DNA from: JANMZR01 sp031383555
GTDB taxonomy: Bacteria; Bacteroidota; Bacteroidia; Cytophagales; Spirosomataceae
NCBI GenBank assembly: GCA_031383555.1
Contig: JANMZR010000420.1
Coordinates: 1-39,737 of the forward strand
DNA: 39,737 nucleotides
Reading direction: 5' to 3'
Shown here: piece after piece, positions 26,920-34,669 of the stretch
Layout: every line of letters starts with the position of its first letter
Position numbering within the stretch: the first letter of the stretch is position 1
Notes under the pieces: model-generated
Database searches by the model: none
Told to the model about the DNA's origin: nothing
Seen by the model: the letters and a program-made list of their open reading frames with translations, nothing else
Program-made: the position numbers and the translations under genes

Positions 26920-27564
26920 ATGAACAAAAATTACTTCATTCTCTTTTTTCTTTTGTTATTGTCATGTACTAATAATCTTGAAATTGAGCAGGACAAGGTA
27001 AAGGAAACATTGTTAAATTATGGGAGTGAAAACCATGAAAATGAAGTAATTATAAAAACCAACTTTGGGCCAATAGAGCTAAAACTTTATAATGAAACGC
27101 CACTGCATCGGGCCAATTTTATTAGATTGATTAAAAATGGATACTATTCCGATAGAAAAATATATAGAATTGTGAAAGGGCTTTGCATTCAAGGAGGCGC
27201 CAATAGCTATGACAAACTCAAATATACGGTTCAAGCGGAGTTTAAACCCAACCTAATTCATAAATATGGTGCCTTGGCAATGGCGAGGTACTCCGACAAC
27301 AATCCTACTAAAATGAGCTCAGCTTCTGAGTTTTTTATCATTACAAAAAGTGTTTTTTATGAAGAAAATGAGCTATCAAAGTATACAGAATCGTTAAAAA
27401 ATATTTATAAGAAAATTGGTGGCGAAATAAATTTTGATAATGAATATACGGTTTTTGGGGAAGTTACAAAAGGTATGGAAATAGTTGAAAAAATAGCAAG
27501 TTTGGAATTAGTTGATCTTGAAAAACCATTAGAAATGCCAACTTTTAGCATAGAATTAAAATGA
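26920..27564 (+). CDS. Lipoprotein cyclophilin-type peptidyl-prolyl isomerase
   Basis: A 214-residue envelope protein. The signal peptide ends in the lipobox LLSC with Cys16, so it is anchored as a lipoprotein in the periplasm. The cyclophilin fold starts at about residue 42 (VIIKTNFGPIELKLYNETP) and includes IYRIVKGLCIQGG (equivalent of FHRVIxxFMIQGG), GALAMARYSDNNPTKMSSASEFFIITK and YTVFGEVTKGMEIVEKIA. The catalytic Arg is kept, but Phe-His before it is Ile-Tyr and Met in the FMIQGG motif is Cys, so activity may be reduced. It follows ade by three bases. It probably helps fold exported proteins and converges on a Nudix gene. Confidence 0.88.
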   Translation: MNKNYFILFFLLLLSCTNNLEIEQDKVKETLLNYGSENHENEVIIKTNFGPIELKLYNETPLHRANFIRLIKNGYYSDRKIYRIVKGLCIQGGANSYDKLKYTVQAEFKPNLIHKYGALAMARYSDNNPTKMSSASEFFIITKSVFYEENELSKYTESLKNIYKKIGGEINFDNEYTVFGEVTKGMEIVEKIASLELVDLEKPLEMPTFSIELK

Positions 27565-27605
27565 TTAATCAACTTTTTAGGTAGAATATGAAGACCAGGC
27601 ATACA

Positions 27606-27653
27606 TTGTCTCAACATTTATAACATTGTCTCAATAACCTTAGCTTGTCTCAA
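27606..27653. repeat. Three TTGTCTCAA repeats at ~20-base spacing
   Basis: TTGTCTCAA occurs at 27606-27614, 27626-27634 and 27645-27653, starts 20 and 19 bases apart. The last two copies encode the C-terminal residues of the Nudix protein on the minus strand, and the first is in the short convergent gap after it. The period of about two helical turns could reflect protein binding, or slippage duplication at a gene end. Confidence 0.75.
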
Positions 27654-28181
27654 CATTATCTTTTTCACCATTCTCAAAATAGATTCCTCACTATTATATT
27701 TTTCAATTTCATTTACCATAATCCACTGAATATCAGTTGATTCATGTGAAATTTGAAAGGGTTCAGCTTCATCGGCAATTATTAAAAATCGAATGTCATA
27801 ATGTAAATGCTCCGGCACTTCCTTTCTAGCAGAAATTGTATGAATATCAATATCAAATATTTTTGGAATAATTTTTAAATTGACTAAGCCAGTTTCCTCC
27901 TCAGCTTCTTTCAAAGCTACTTTTGCAATATCAGTTTCGCCATCGGCATGGCCACCAGGCTGAAGCCACTTGCCAATTTTGGCATGATGAACAAGCACCG
28001 TTTTTGAATATTCACTATTCACAATAAAAGCCGAACCTGTTATATGCCCTTTTAGTAGCGCTCTTTTGAAGCAATCTGGCTCATTTTCAACAAATTTTAA
28101 AATCTGGTTTTTAAATTCCATTTCAGTATTATTTTCAGGAAAATAATCATTCAAAAGAACTCTCAATTGCTGGCAATGCAT
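27618..28181 (-). CDS. Nudix hydrolase
   Basis: A 187-residue cytosolic hydrolase of the Nudix family, which cleaves nucleoside diphosphates linked to other groups. The Nudix box appears as GGHADGETDIAKVALKEA followed by EEETGL (residues about 78-102). It is the GGHADG variant, with one residue more than the textbook spacing. Nothing in the sequence fixes the substrate; it could be a house-cleaning phosphohydrolase. It has its own start with an AT-rich leader. Its last 12 codons overlap the TTGTCTCAA repeats, so the tail (RQAKVIETML) may be a recent, non-conserved extension. Confidence 0.9.
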   Translation of the reverse strand: MHCQQLRVLLNDYFPENNTEMEFKNQILKFVENEPDCFKRALLKGHITGSAFIVNSEYSKTVLVHHAKIGKWLQPGGHADGETDIAKVALKEAEEETGLVNLKIIPKIFDIDIHTISARKEVPEHLHYDIRFLIIADEAEPFQISHESTDIQWIMVNEIEKYNSEESILRMVKKIMLRQAKVIETML

Positions 28182-28329
28182 TTTTAATTTGTATTAAATT
28201 TTAATAATTTTCACAAAAATGCAAAAATGGATTTAACTTTGAAAAAATAAAAAAATAATTTAATCATTATCTTTTTCGAAAAAAGATTTAAAACTGATGA
28301 TGATCAACCTAAAACAATTAATAATCAAA

Positions 28330-29205
28330 ATGAAAAAATTATTATTATCAGCTCTAACCCTATTTTCGGTTTTAGCAAATGCGCAGTTAAGAACACCATC
28401 ACCAAGTCCTGCAGCGAGCCTTACCCAAACAGTTGGTACAGCAGATATTACCGTAAAATATTCAAGACCGAGCATGAGAGGTCGTGAAATATTCGGAAAA
28501 TTATTGGCTTATGACAAATTATGGCGTACAGGCGCTAATAGTGCCACTCAATTTATAACCTCAAGCGATATTATGGTTGAAGGTCAAAAATTGGCAGCAG
28601 GTACTTATTCGATTTTCAGTATTCCTATGCAAGGGCACTCAACAGTAATATTTAATAAAGAGGCAGGTGCTTCTGAGGCTAATTATTCAAAAGAAAAAGA
28701 TGCTTTACGTGTACATGTAAGCACAGTTGAAATACCAACAAAGCAAACCTTTGGTATTGATATTGAGGATATAACTGATAGTACTGCTAACATGAATATT
28801 GCTTGGGAAAAAACTCTGATACCATTAAAAATAGCTGTTGATGTAAACGCTGCAGTTGAAGCTGGTATTGAAAAAATGAACAATGACAATGCTAATAACA
28901 TGGGTAACGCTGCTAATTATTTATTAGGCAAAGACAAAAATTTAGAGCAAGCTTTGAAACTAGCCGATTTGGCCATAGGCTCAAAAGAGACTTTCCGAAA
29001 TGTTTGGGCAAAGGCACAGATTTTAGGGAAATTGGGGCGATTTGCCGAGGCCGTTCCATTAGCACAAAAAGCATTGTCATTGGGAGCTTCGGACACTTCA
29101 GGTGCTTTTGGTTTTTTCAAAGATGCAATTGAAAAAGGAATTTCAGAAATGACTACCAAATTGCCAGCCGTAGCGGCTCCAGTTTTGAAGAAGAAGAAAA
29201 AGTAA
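28330..29205 (+). CDS. Secreted DUF2911 protein with C-terminal TPR-like repeats
   Basis: A 291-residue exported protein. I placed the start at ATG 28330 (MKKLLLSALTLFSVLANAQ), which gives a normal signal peptide; an upstream in-frame ATG at 28297 would add MMINLKQLIIK before it. The mature part has the DUF2911 core: ITVKYSRPSMRGREIFG, LWRTGANSATQF, LAAGTYSIFSIP. The last third (about residues 185-280) is helical and resembles a pair of TPR-like repeats (NAANYLLGKDKNLEQALKLADLAI, AEAVPLAQKALSLG). It ends in a Lys-rich tail. Function is unknown; DUF2911 proteins are common in Bacteroidota periplasm. A strong terminator follows. Confidence 0.9.
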   Translation: MKKLLLSALTLFSVLANAQLRTPSPSPAASLTQTVGTADITVKYSRPSMRGREIFGKLLAYDKLWRTGANSATQFITSSDIMVEGQKLAAGTYSIFSIPMQGHSTVIFNKEAGASEANYSKEKDALRVHVSTVEIPTKQTFGIDIEDITDSTANMNIAWEKTLIPLKIAVDVNAAVEAGIEKMNNDNANNMGNAANYLLGKDKNLEQALKLADLAIGSKETFRNVWAKAQILGKLGRFAEAVPLAQKALSLGASDTSGAFGFFKDAIEKGISEMTTKLPAVAAPVLKKKKK

Positions 29206-29230
29206 AATTGAAATTTATTTATTAATTGTA

Positions 29231-29263
29231 AAGCCGCTGGTCGAAATATCAGCGGCTTTTTTT
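29231..29263 (+). terminator. Rho-independent terminator of the DUF2911 gene
   Basis: A perfect 9-bp stem AAGCCGCTG (29231-29239) with CAGCGGCTT (29250-29258) closes a 10-base loop and runs into a T tract ending at 29263. It is 25 bases past the stop codon. Confidence 0.92.
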
Positions 29264-29268
29264 ATACT

Positions 29269-29292
29269 GGCAAGGGGGCATGCCCCCTTGCC
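29269..29292. repeat. 24-base perfect palindrome centred on GCATGC
   Basis: GGCAAGGGGGCA at 29269-29280 and TGCCCCCTTGCC at 29281-29292 are exact reverse complements with no loop. It is strikingly GC-rich compared with its AT-rich surroundings. It lies between the DUF2911 terminator and the 3' end of the symporter gene on the other strand. A looser relative occurs at 34628-34647 in another convergent gap. Confidence 0.9.
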
Positions 29293-29305
29293 TGCCTTGC
29301 CAAAA

Positions 29306-30973
29306 TTAAATTTTTCTACTCTCAGCCACCAAATTGAAAACATAAGAAAAGCTCATCACTAATACACATCCAATCAGATTGAGCCATAGAAAGGCAGTTA
29401 GATTGATATAGTCAAAATACAATACTAGAATTTCCGCCAAAATAGCTGCATAAAATACCACACCACCTTTTATGTTTTTCATATAAAAAGCTACTAAAAA
29501 AACACCCAAAATAGTGCCATAAAACCATGACCCCAATATGTTTACCATTTCGACAAGGCTACCAGTTTTTGTGGCAAACAAGGCAACTATTACACAAAAA
29601 ATACCCCAGCCAATCGTAATTTGTTTAGATATTTTCAAATAATGAATTTCACTTCCATTCGTATTTATCAATCTCTTGTAAATATCAACAACTGCTGTAG
29701 AAGTAAGTGAGTTAAAGGCTGAAGCCATCGAACCCATTGATGCCAATAATATCATAGCAATGAGCAAACCTACGAGCCCTTTTGGGATATAACTAACGAT
29801 AAAATTCAAAAAAATAAAATTTACATCATTATTTTCAGCCTTTGGGTCAACCGAAGCAATCAAATTTTTGGCTTTTACTTTTACTGATTCAGCACTTTTT
29901 TCTAAAGCTTGAATTTTACTATAATCTGTATTTCCATTGGCTGTTTGCAATAATAATTCTGCCTTTTTTTCAGAAAATATTTGAGAATATTCTTTTTGTA
30001 AAGCTTTGTATTCTAATCCTTTAGCACTAGAAATAACCTTAGCTTCTTGCACATTATTGAAATGAAGCGGCGGCTCATTGAATTGATAAAACACAAAAAC
30101 AAGGACCCCAACCAGCAAAATAAAGAACTGCATAGGTACTTTTAGTAAACCATTCATCATTAAACCTAGCTTGCTTTCGCTTTCACTTGATGCGGTCAAA
30201 TACCTTCCCACTTGGCTTTGGTCCGTTCCAAAATAGGAAAGCTGCAAGAAAAATCCACCGATAAGTCCCGACCAAACATTGTATCTATTATTAAGGTCAA
30301 ACTTCCAATCTATTACATTCATTTTCCCAAATTTGCCAGCAATGTCAAGGCTATCAGCAAAACCAATATTGGCAGGGAGTAATTTCACCACTAAAAAACC
30401 GGCCATAAACATACCAATCAAAATAATAAACATTTGTTGAAACTGTGTATAAGTTACGCCTTTGGTGCCTCCTAACACGCAATAAAATATTACTACAGTG
30501 CCAGTCAAAAGTGTAGTTATGGTAAGGTCCCAACCCAATATTGCCGATAAAATAATTGATGGTGCAGATATTGTAATGCCCGTAGACAATGCTCTAGGAA
30601 TAAGAAACAAGAAGGAGGTTAACACCCTGGTTTTGAGATCAAAACGGCCTTCCAAATACTCGTATGCGGTGTATAATTTGAGCTTATGAAAAACAGGCAC
30701 AAATGTTACTGCGATTACAATCATAGCCAATGGAAGGCCAAAATAAAACTGAACAAATCGCATACCATCAGTAAAGGCTTGGCCTGGAACTGATAAAAAA
30801 GTGATTGCGCTTGCTTGCGTTGCCATTACAGAAAGGCCAACTTTAAACCAGTCTAACGAATGACTTCCCAACAAATAACCTTCAATATTTTTATCTCCAC
30901 GGCCTTTCCAAACTCCATAAAAAACAACAAAGGCAAGCGTGCCGATTAACACGACCCAATCTAGTAAACTCAT
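29306..30973 (-). CDS. Sodium:solute symporter (SSS family)
   Basis: A 555-residue inner-membrane transporter with about 13 hydrophobic segments. MATQASAITFLSVPGQAF near residue 50 is the SSS signature around TM2, and GGTKGVTYTQFQQ near 169 and the TDQSQVGRYL near 250 are typical. A hydrophilic, helix-rich insertion of about 90 residues lies at 298-385 (EYKALQKEYSQIFSEKKAELL, KSAESVKVKAKNLIAS), and would be exposed on one side of the membrane. SMGSMASAFNSLTSTAVVDIYKR near 410-435 is the conserved sodium-site region. The solute (sugar, amino acid or other acid) is not predictable. A 47-residue single-span protein is encoded 10 bases upstream on the same transcript. Confidence 0.93.
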   Translation of the reverse strand: MSLLDWVVLIGTLAFVVFYGVWKGRGDKNIEGYLLGSHSLDWFKVGLSVMATQASAITFLSVPGQAFTDGMRFVQFYFGLPLAMIVIAVTFVPVFHKLKLYTAYEYLEGRFDLKTRVLTSFLFLIPRALSTGITISAPSIILSAILGWDLTITTLLTGTVVIFYCVLGGTKGVTYTQFQQMFIILIGMFMAGFLVVKLLPANIGFADSLDIAGKFGKMNVIDWKFDLNNRYNVWSGLIGGFFLQLSYFGTDQSQVGRYLTASSESESKLGLMMNGLLKVPMQFFILLVGVLVFVFYQFNEPPLHFNNVQEAKVISSAKGLEYKALQKEYSQIFSEKKAELLLQTANGNTDYSKIQALEKSAESVKVKAKNLIASVDPKAENNDVNFIFLNFIVSYIPKGLVGLLIAMILLASMGSMASAFNSLTSTAVVDIYKRLINTNGSEIHYLKISKQITIGWGIFCVIVALFATKTGSLVEMVNILGSWFYGTILGVFLVAFYMKNIKGGVVFYAAILAEILVLYFDYINLTAFLWLNLIGCVLVMSFSYVFNLVAESRKI

Positions 30974-30983
30974 TATTAATTGA

Positions 30984-31127
30984 TTATTGTTTGTATTTTA
31001 AGGTTAACATATAGAAAACAAAAATACATATTATTAACACTATGACTTCTAAAAAATATATAGTTTTCCAGGACTTGAAAAAAGGAGGTTTTTCGGAGGA
31101 TGAATTTTCGGATTTGAGATTTTGCAT
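30984..31127 (-). CDS. 47-residue single-span membrane protein
   Basis: A 48-codon ORF from ATG (31125-31127) to TAA (30984-30986). It reads MQNLKSENSSSEKPPFFK as a polar N-terminus, followed by a hydrophobic helix at about residues 23-44 (FLEVIVLIICIFVFYML) and a short positively charged tail LKYKQ. The basic tail predicts an outside-in topology with the C-terminus in the cytoplasm. It ends 10 bases before the symporter start codon, so the two are probably made from one message. A -7-like TATATTTG occurs at 31173-31166 upstream. The sequence is not similar to anything I recognise. A role as a small subunit or stability factor for the transporter is inferred from position and topology only. 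Confidence 0.7.
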   Translation of the reverse strand: MQNLKSENSSSEKPPFFKSWKTIYFLEVIVLIICIFVFYMLTLKYKQ

Positions 31128-31267
31128 CTTGCAAATATAATAGGTTTATGTATTCGGAGAATTTCCAAATATAAATCTATACAGAAATAATGAAATTAAA
31201 ATCTTATTAAAATTCGTTTAAAAGAGGTAAAATTAATAGTTTTGTCAAATTTTTAGAAAAAGCATAT

Positions 31268-32038
31268 ATGACAAACCCAAACCAAATATTCAGTCTTGAA
31301 AATAAAGTAGCTCTTATAACTGGTGCCAGCAAAGGGATTGGCGAAGCAACCGCTAGGTATTACGCCTCAGCTGGAGCAACCGTAATTATTAATAGCCGTA
31401 AACAGGAAGATCTTGATAGCCTAGCCGCTGAAATTATAGCAAATGGTGGTAAATGCCATGGAATTGCCGCTAATGCAGGCGATGAAGAAGCTTGCAAAGC
31501 ATTGGTTAACAAAGTAATAACAGATTTTGGAGGTATAGATATTTTGGTAAATAACGCCGCTACTAACCCTGTTTTTGGACCTTTATTAAATGCCGAAGGT
31601 TGGGCTTTTGATAAAATAATGAATGTAAACGTAAAAGCACCTTTTGAGCTTTCAAAGTTAGTATATGCTAGTATGAAAAGCCGTGGCGGTGGCTCCATCA
31701 TAAATATTAGTAGTATTGCTGGCATCACTCCTGACCCTGGTTTGGGCTTATATTCAATCAGCAAAGCGGCTATGAACATGCTTACCAAAGCATCTGCCAA
31801 AGAATGGGGCATTGATGGAATTAGAGTAAATTCAATTTGTCCTGGGCTTATAAAAACGAAATTTTCGAAAGCACTCTGGGAAAATGAAGATATTCTCAAA
31901 AGATTTACCAAAAATATTGCCATCCCTCGAATGGGAACCGTTGACGAAATTGCTGGCCTAGCCCTTTATTTGGCCTCTGCAGCCTCCACCTATACTACTG
32001 GCGGCATATTTACAGCCGATGGAGGCACTACAATATAA
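31268..32038 (+). CDS. SDR-family oxidoreductase
   Basis: A 256-residue classical short-chain dehydrogenase/reductase. Cofactor motif TGASKGIGEATARYYASAGA (near 19-38), NNAATNP near 95, the catalytic Ser in ISSIAGI (near 147-153) and Tyr-x3-Lys in YSISKAAMN (near 161-169) are all present, and the C-terminal GGIFTADGGTTI is typical. Arg in NSRKQ after the second strand suggests preference for NADP(H). The substrate is unknown; close sequence style is that of DHRS4-like or glucose-1-dehydrogenase-like proteins. It is 8 bases ahead of coaX, so it probably leads the coaX-OMP-lptC operon. A -7-like TAGTTTTG at 31237-31244 lies just upstream. Confidence 0.92.
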   Translation: MTNPNQIFSLENKVALITGASKGIGEATARYYASAGATVIINSRKQEDLDSLAAEIIANGGKCHGIAANAGDEEACKALVNKVITDFGGIDILVNNAATNPVFGPLLNAEGWAFDKIMNVNVKAPFELSKLVYASMKSRGGGSIINISSIAGITPDPGLGLYSISKAAMNMLTKASAKEWGIDGIRVNSICPGLIKTKFSKALWENEDILKRFTKNIAIPRMGTVDEIAGLALYLASAASTYTTGGIFTADGGTTI

Positions 32039-32046
32039 GCTTTTAA

Positions 32047-32778
32047 ATGAAGAACATTTGCATAGACTATGGCAATACATTTTCAAAAATAGGCGTTTTT
32101 GAAGGTAACAAACTCATTCGATATATTTCAAAAGCAAATTCCGAAAAATTAGTTGAACATTGTCAAACTATTGAATTTGAGCAAATTATGGCTTGCTCTG
32201 TGACAAAATCAACTGAAGAAATAAAAAATGATTTAGGTAAATTGGGTAAAAAAATTACTGTTTTAGAAGCCAGCACCAACTTACCAATCATCAAAAATTA
32301 CGATACACCAGGTACATTAGGTGCCGACAGATTGGCCGCTGCAGTGGGTGCTTCAGTAATTTTCCCACACCAAAATTGCCTAATAATCGACATGGGAACT
32401 TGTATAAAGTATGATTTTTTGGAGTTAGGGAAAATATTTCAAGGTGGCATAATTTCACCCGGACTACGAATGCGATTTAAGGCAATGCACCATTTTACAA
32501 AAAAGTTACCTTTAATTGAGGCCATAGAACCTTGGCCAAAACTTATAGGAAAAAGCACTGTGGAAGCTATGAAAAGCGGTGTATTGAACGGTTTACTGGC
32601 AGAAATTAATGGGATAATAGCCCAATATGAAGTTGAATTAACAATATTTAAGATTATACTTTGTGGTGGCGATGCCAGTTCTTTTGAAAGTCGGCTAAAA
32701 AACCCGACCTTTGTAGTTCAGGAACTTGTTCCAATGGGTTTGAACAAAATCCTTCTTCACAATATTGAAAATAATTAA
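32047..32778 (+). CDS. coaX: Type III pantothenate kinase
   Basis: CoaX phosphorylates pantothenate, the first step of CoA synthesis, without CoA feedback. The 243-residue protein has the ASKHA-fold motifs: IDYGNTFSKIGVF (residues 6-18), TLGADRLAAAVGA (near 93-105), IIDMGTCIKYDF (near 115-126) and GGIISPGLRMRFKAMHHFTKKLP, the pantothenate-binding segment. Later GKSTVEAMKSGVLNG fits the family. It is adjacent to the SDR gene upstream and 8 bases from the next gene downstream. The CoA steps catalysed by CoaBC are encoded near the end of the window in a different unit. Confidence 0.95.
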   Translation: MKNICIDYGNTFSKIGVFEGNKLIRYISKANSEKLVEHCQTIEFEQIMACSVTKSTEEIKNDLGKLGKKITVLEASTNLPIIKNYDTPGTLGADRLAAAVGASVIFPHQNCLIIDMGTCIKYDFLELGKIFQGGIISPGLRMRFKAMHHFTKKLPLIEAIEPWPKLIGKSTVEAMKSGVLNGLLAEINGIIAQYEVELTIFKIILCGGDASSFESRLKNPTFVVQELVPMGLNKILLHNIENN

Positions 32779-32786
32779 AGGCTGTT

Positions 32787-34067
32787 TTGAAAAATAAAAT
32801 TTCGGTAATACTATTTGTTTTTTCCTTAATCCAATCACAAAATATTATAGGGCAAAGTTTGGGTAACTCTCCTTACTCCTCTTTGGGTTTAGGTGAAAGG
32901 CTTCCAATTGGTTATGCCGAAAATCAAGCTATGGCAGGTATAGGTGTGGCCTCAGTTTTTGGAAATTCAGGCCTTTATATTAACAATTTAAACCCTGCCT
33001 TGTTGGCTAGAAATAAATTTACTGTTTTTTCTATGGGTATGAACGGGCAAAATAAAAGCCTTGAAACAACCACAGAAAATCAAAATTCGTTTGCGATGAA
33101 TTTGAATTATGTCAATTTATCATTTCCAGTAAAAAAACATTGGAGTATGGGCATTGGCATTCAACCGTATAGTTATACTGACCTATCAATCAAGTCCTTA
33201 CAAATATCAGTGCCATCCGATACATCAAAATACATATCTCAATTCTTCGCTAAAGGAGCTATAAATAAATTATCATGGAACAATGCAATTGAATTAAAAG
33301 AATTTCAATTTGGCATAGAAACGTCGGTACTTTTTGGACAAATTAAAAGAACTACCGATTCCCAAATACAAAACGATGGTCAGTTTTATGCTGTAAATTT
33401 CATTGACCAACAAAATTATAATGGAATTTACTATCGATTAGGTGCTGCATGGCACCACAAACTCAATAAGGATAAGTATTTCAATGTTGGACTAGTATTG
33501 GAGCCATCAAAAAATATAAGGGGTGAACGTGTAAGAACTACCCAAACATTTACAAACGACGGCATACCCGTCACTCAAGGTGATACGCTGCCCAATGGTG
33601 TTTTAAATGCAAAAGTACTTTTACCAAGCGACTTCAAATTTGGAATTAGCTACGAAAATTCAACAAAATATACAATTTTTGCTGACTTGGCAATAGGCAA
33701 AAACTCTCAATTTAAAAACCTAAATGGGGTAAATGATGGATTAAAAGATACTTTTACTTTTGGAATAGGTGCTGAATATTTTCCAGATTTCACATCAACT
33801 AAATTTTTAAGAAGAGCAGTTTATAGAGCTGGTTTCAATTCTGGAACCTCACAATATAGCCATTTGAAAACTGGCGAGCAGCTTAAGGTAATGAATTTCT
33901 CATTTGGAATTGGGCTACCTTTAAGAAATAGTTCATTCATAAATATTAGTTATTCAGCTGCTAGAAGAGGCCAAAAAGAGGATGGTGGCATATTAGAAAA
34001 CTACAACAAAATTTCAATCGGTTTTACCTTAAATGACATTTGGTTTGTCAAAAACAAAATGGATTAA
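32787..34067 (+). CDS. Outer-membrane barrel protein of the coaX-lptC cluster (TTG start)
   Basis: A 426-residue predicted outer-membrane protein with a signal peptide (MKNKISVILFVFSLIQSQNIIGQ). The only start in frame ahead of it is TTG at 32787, 8 bases after the coaX stop. The mature protein begins with NSPYSSLGLGE, then NPALLARNKFTVFSMGMNG and repeated Gly-rich amphipathic strands (YFNVGLVLEPS, DFKFGISYENS, MNFSFGIGLPLR). This matches FadL-like or other unassigned Bacteroidota barrels in style. The coaX-barrel-lptC order suggests a link to lipopolysaccharide or envelope maintenance, but it is not LptD. Function unknown. Confidence 0.8.
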   Translation: MKNKISVILFVFSLIQSQNIIGQSLGNSPYSSLGLGERLPIGYAENQAMAGIGVASVFGNSGLYINNLNPALLARNKFTVFSMGMNGQNKSLETTTENQNSFAMNLNYVNLSFPVKKHWSMGIGIQPYSYTDLSIKSLQISVPSDTSKYISQFFAKGAINKLSWNNAIELKEFQFGIETSVLFGQIKRTTDSQIQNDGQFYAVNFIDQQNYNGIYYRLGAAWHHKLNKDKYFNVGLVLEPSKNIRGERVRTTQTFTNDGIPVTQGDTLPNGVLNAKVLLPSDFKFGISYENSTKYTIFADLAIGKNSQFKNLNGVNDGLKDTFTFGIGAEYFPDFTSTKFLRRAVYRAGFNSGTSQYSHLKTGEQLKVMNFSFGIGLPLRNSSFINISYSAARRGQKEDGGILENYNKISIGFTLNDIWFVKNKMD

Positions 34068-34080
34068 TTATTTCGAAAGA

Positions 34081-34620
34081 ATGTTATTTCTATCAAAAAT
34101 TTCAAACTATTTCATACAATTTATTTTCGTTTGTATTCTATTTTCCTGTGAAGAAAAAGCAATAGAAAAGGATGTAAATTATACCGGCCCTACCTTGGAA
34201 GTTGAAAATATTGAGTTAAGTTATGGTGACTCAGCTCGTGTAGTTGTAAAAATGAAAACGGCGCTTGAATTGGACTTGCAAAATCAAGATAAGGTATATC
34301 CCAAAGAAGTTCGTTTGTTTTTTTATGACCCAACAGGCAAAGAGTCAACCACAATTAGGTCCGACTCTGGGCGCTATTTCAAAAGTGCAAATCACTATAA
34401 GTTAATGGGTAATGTGCTAATAATTGATAAGTTAAAGAATCAAAATCTCACAACTACTGAGCTCATTTGGGCTCCAGAAAAGAAAATAATTTACACTCAA
34501 AAGCCCGTCGATTTGATTACCCCCACACAAGTGCTACATGGCATGGGTATGCAAGCAAATCAAGATTTTACACAATACTCTTTGGGCAGTTCTAATGGTC
34601 TTCTGAACGTAAAAGAGTAA
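34081..34620 (+). CDS. lptC: LPS export periplasmic protein LptC (lipoprotein form)
   Basis: LptC links the LptBFG transporter to the periplasmic LPS bridge. The 179-residue protein has the LptC fold starting at about residue 40 (LEVENIELSYGDSARVVVKM), with YPKEVRLFFYDPTGKESTTIRSDSGRYF and the ELIWAPEKKIIYTQKPVDL segment near the end. I chose ATG 34081 because an earlier in-frame ATG (34033) is inside the upstream gene. The signal ends in FSC with Cys23, so it appears to be a lipoprotein; proteobacterial LptC is instead held by a membrane helix. It is the last gene of the plus-strand operon, 13 bases after the barrel gene. Confidence 0.9.
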   Translation: MLFLSKISNYFIQFIFVCILFSCEEKAIEKDVNYTGPTLEVENIELSYGDSARVVVKMKTALELDLQNQDKVYPKEVRLFFYDPTGKESTTIRSDSGRYFKSANHYKLMGNVLIIDKLKNQNLTTTELIWAPEKKIIYTQKPVDLITPTQVLHGMGMQANQDFTQYSLGSSNGLLNVKE

Positions 34621-34627
34621 CGTTATC

Positions 34628-34647
34628 CAAGGGATCATGTCCCATTG
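34628..34647. repeat. Imperfect CATG-centred palindrome, relative of 29269-29292
   Basis: CAAGGGATCATGTCCCATTG starts 8 bases past the lptC stop in a 49-base convergent gap. GGGA (34631-34634) and TCCC (34640-34643) pair around TCATG, with flanking CAA and TTG pairing after a one-base bulge. It shares the pattern CAAGGG..CATG..CCC.TTG with the perfect palindrome at 29269. Confidence 0.6.
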
Positions 34648-34669
34648 CATCCACAAAAAAACTAAATCT

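Noticed and set aside
31132..31139. TATATTTG (minus strand) as promoter of the small membrane protein
   Set aside because: It would put the transcript start on the start codon itself, and no -33 element is at the right distance. The copy at 31173-31166 is more plausible.
31360..31923. 187-codon open frame antisense to the SDR gene
   Set aside because: It lies wholly inside a gene with complete catalytic motifs, has no recognisable domain, and its composition is that expected from reading the opposite strand.
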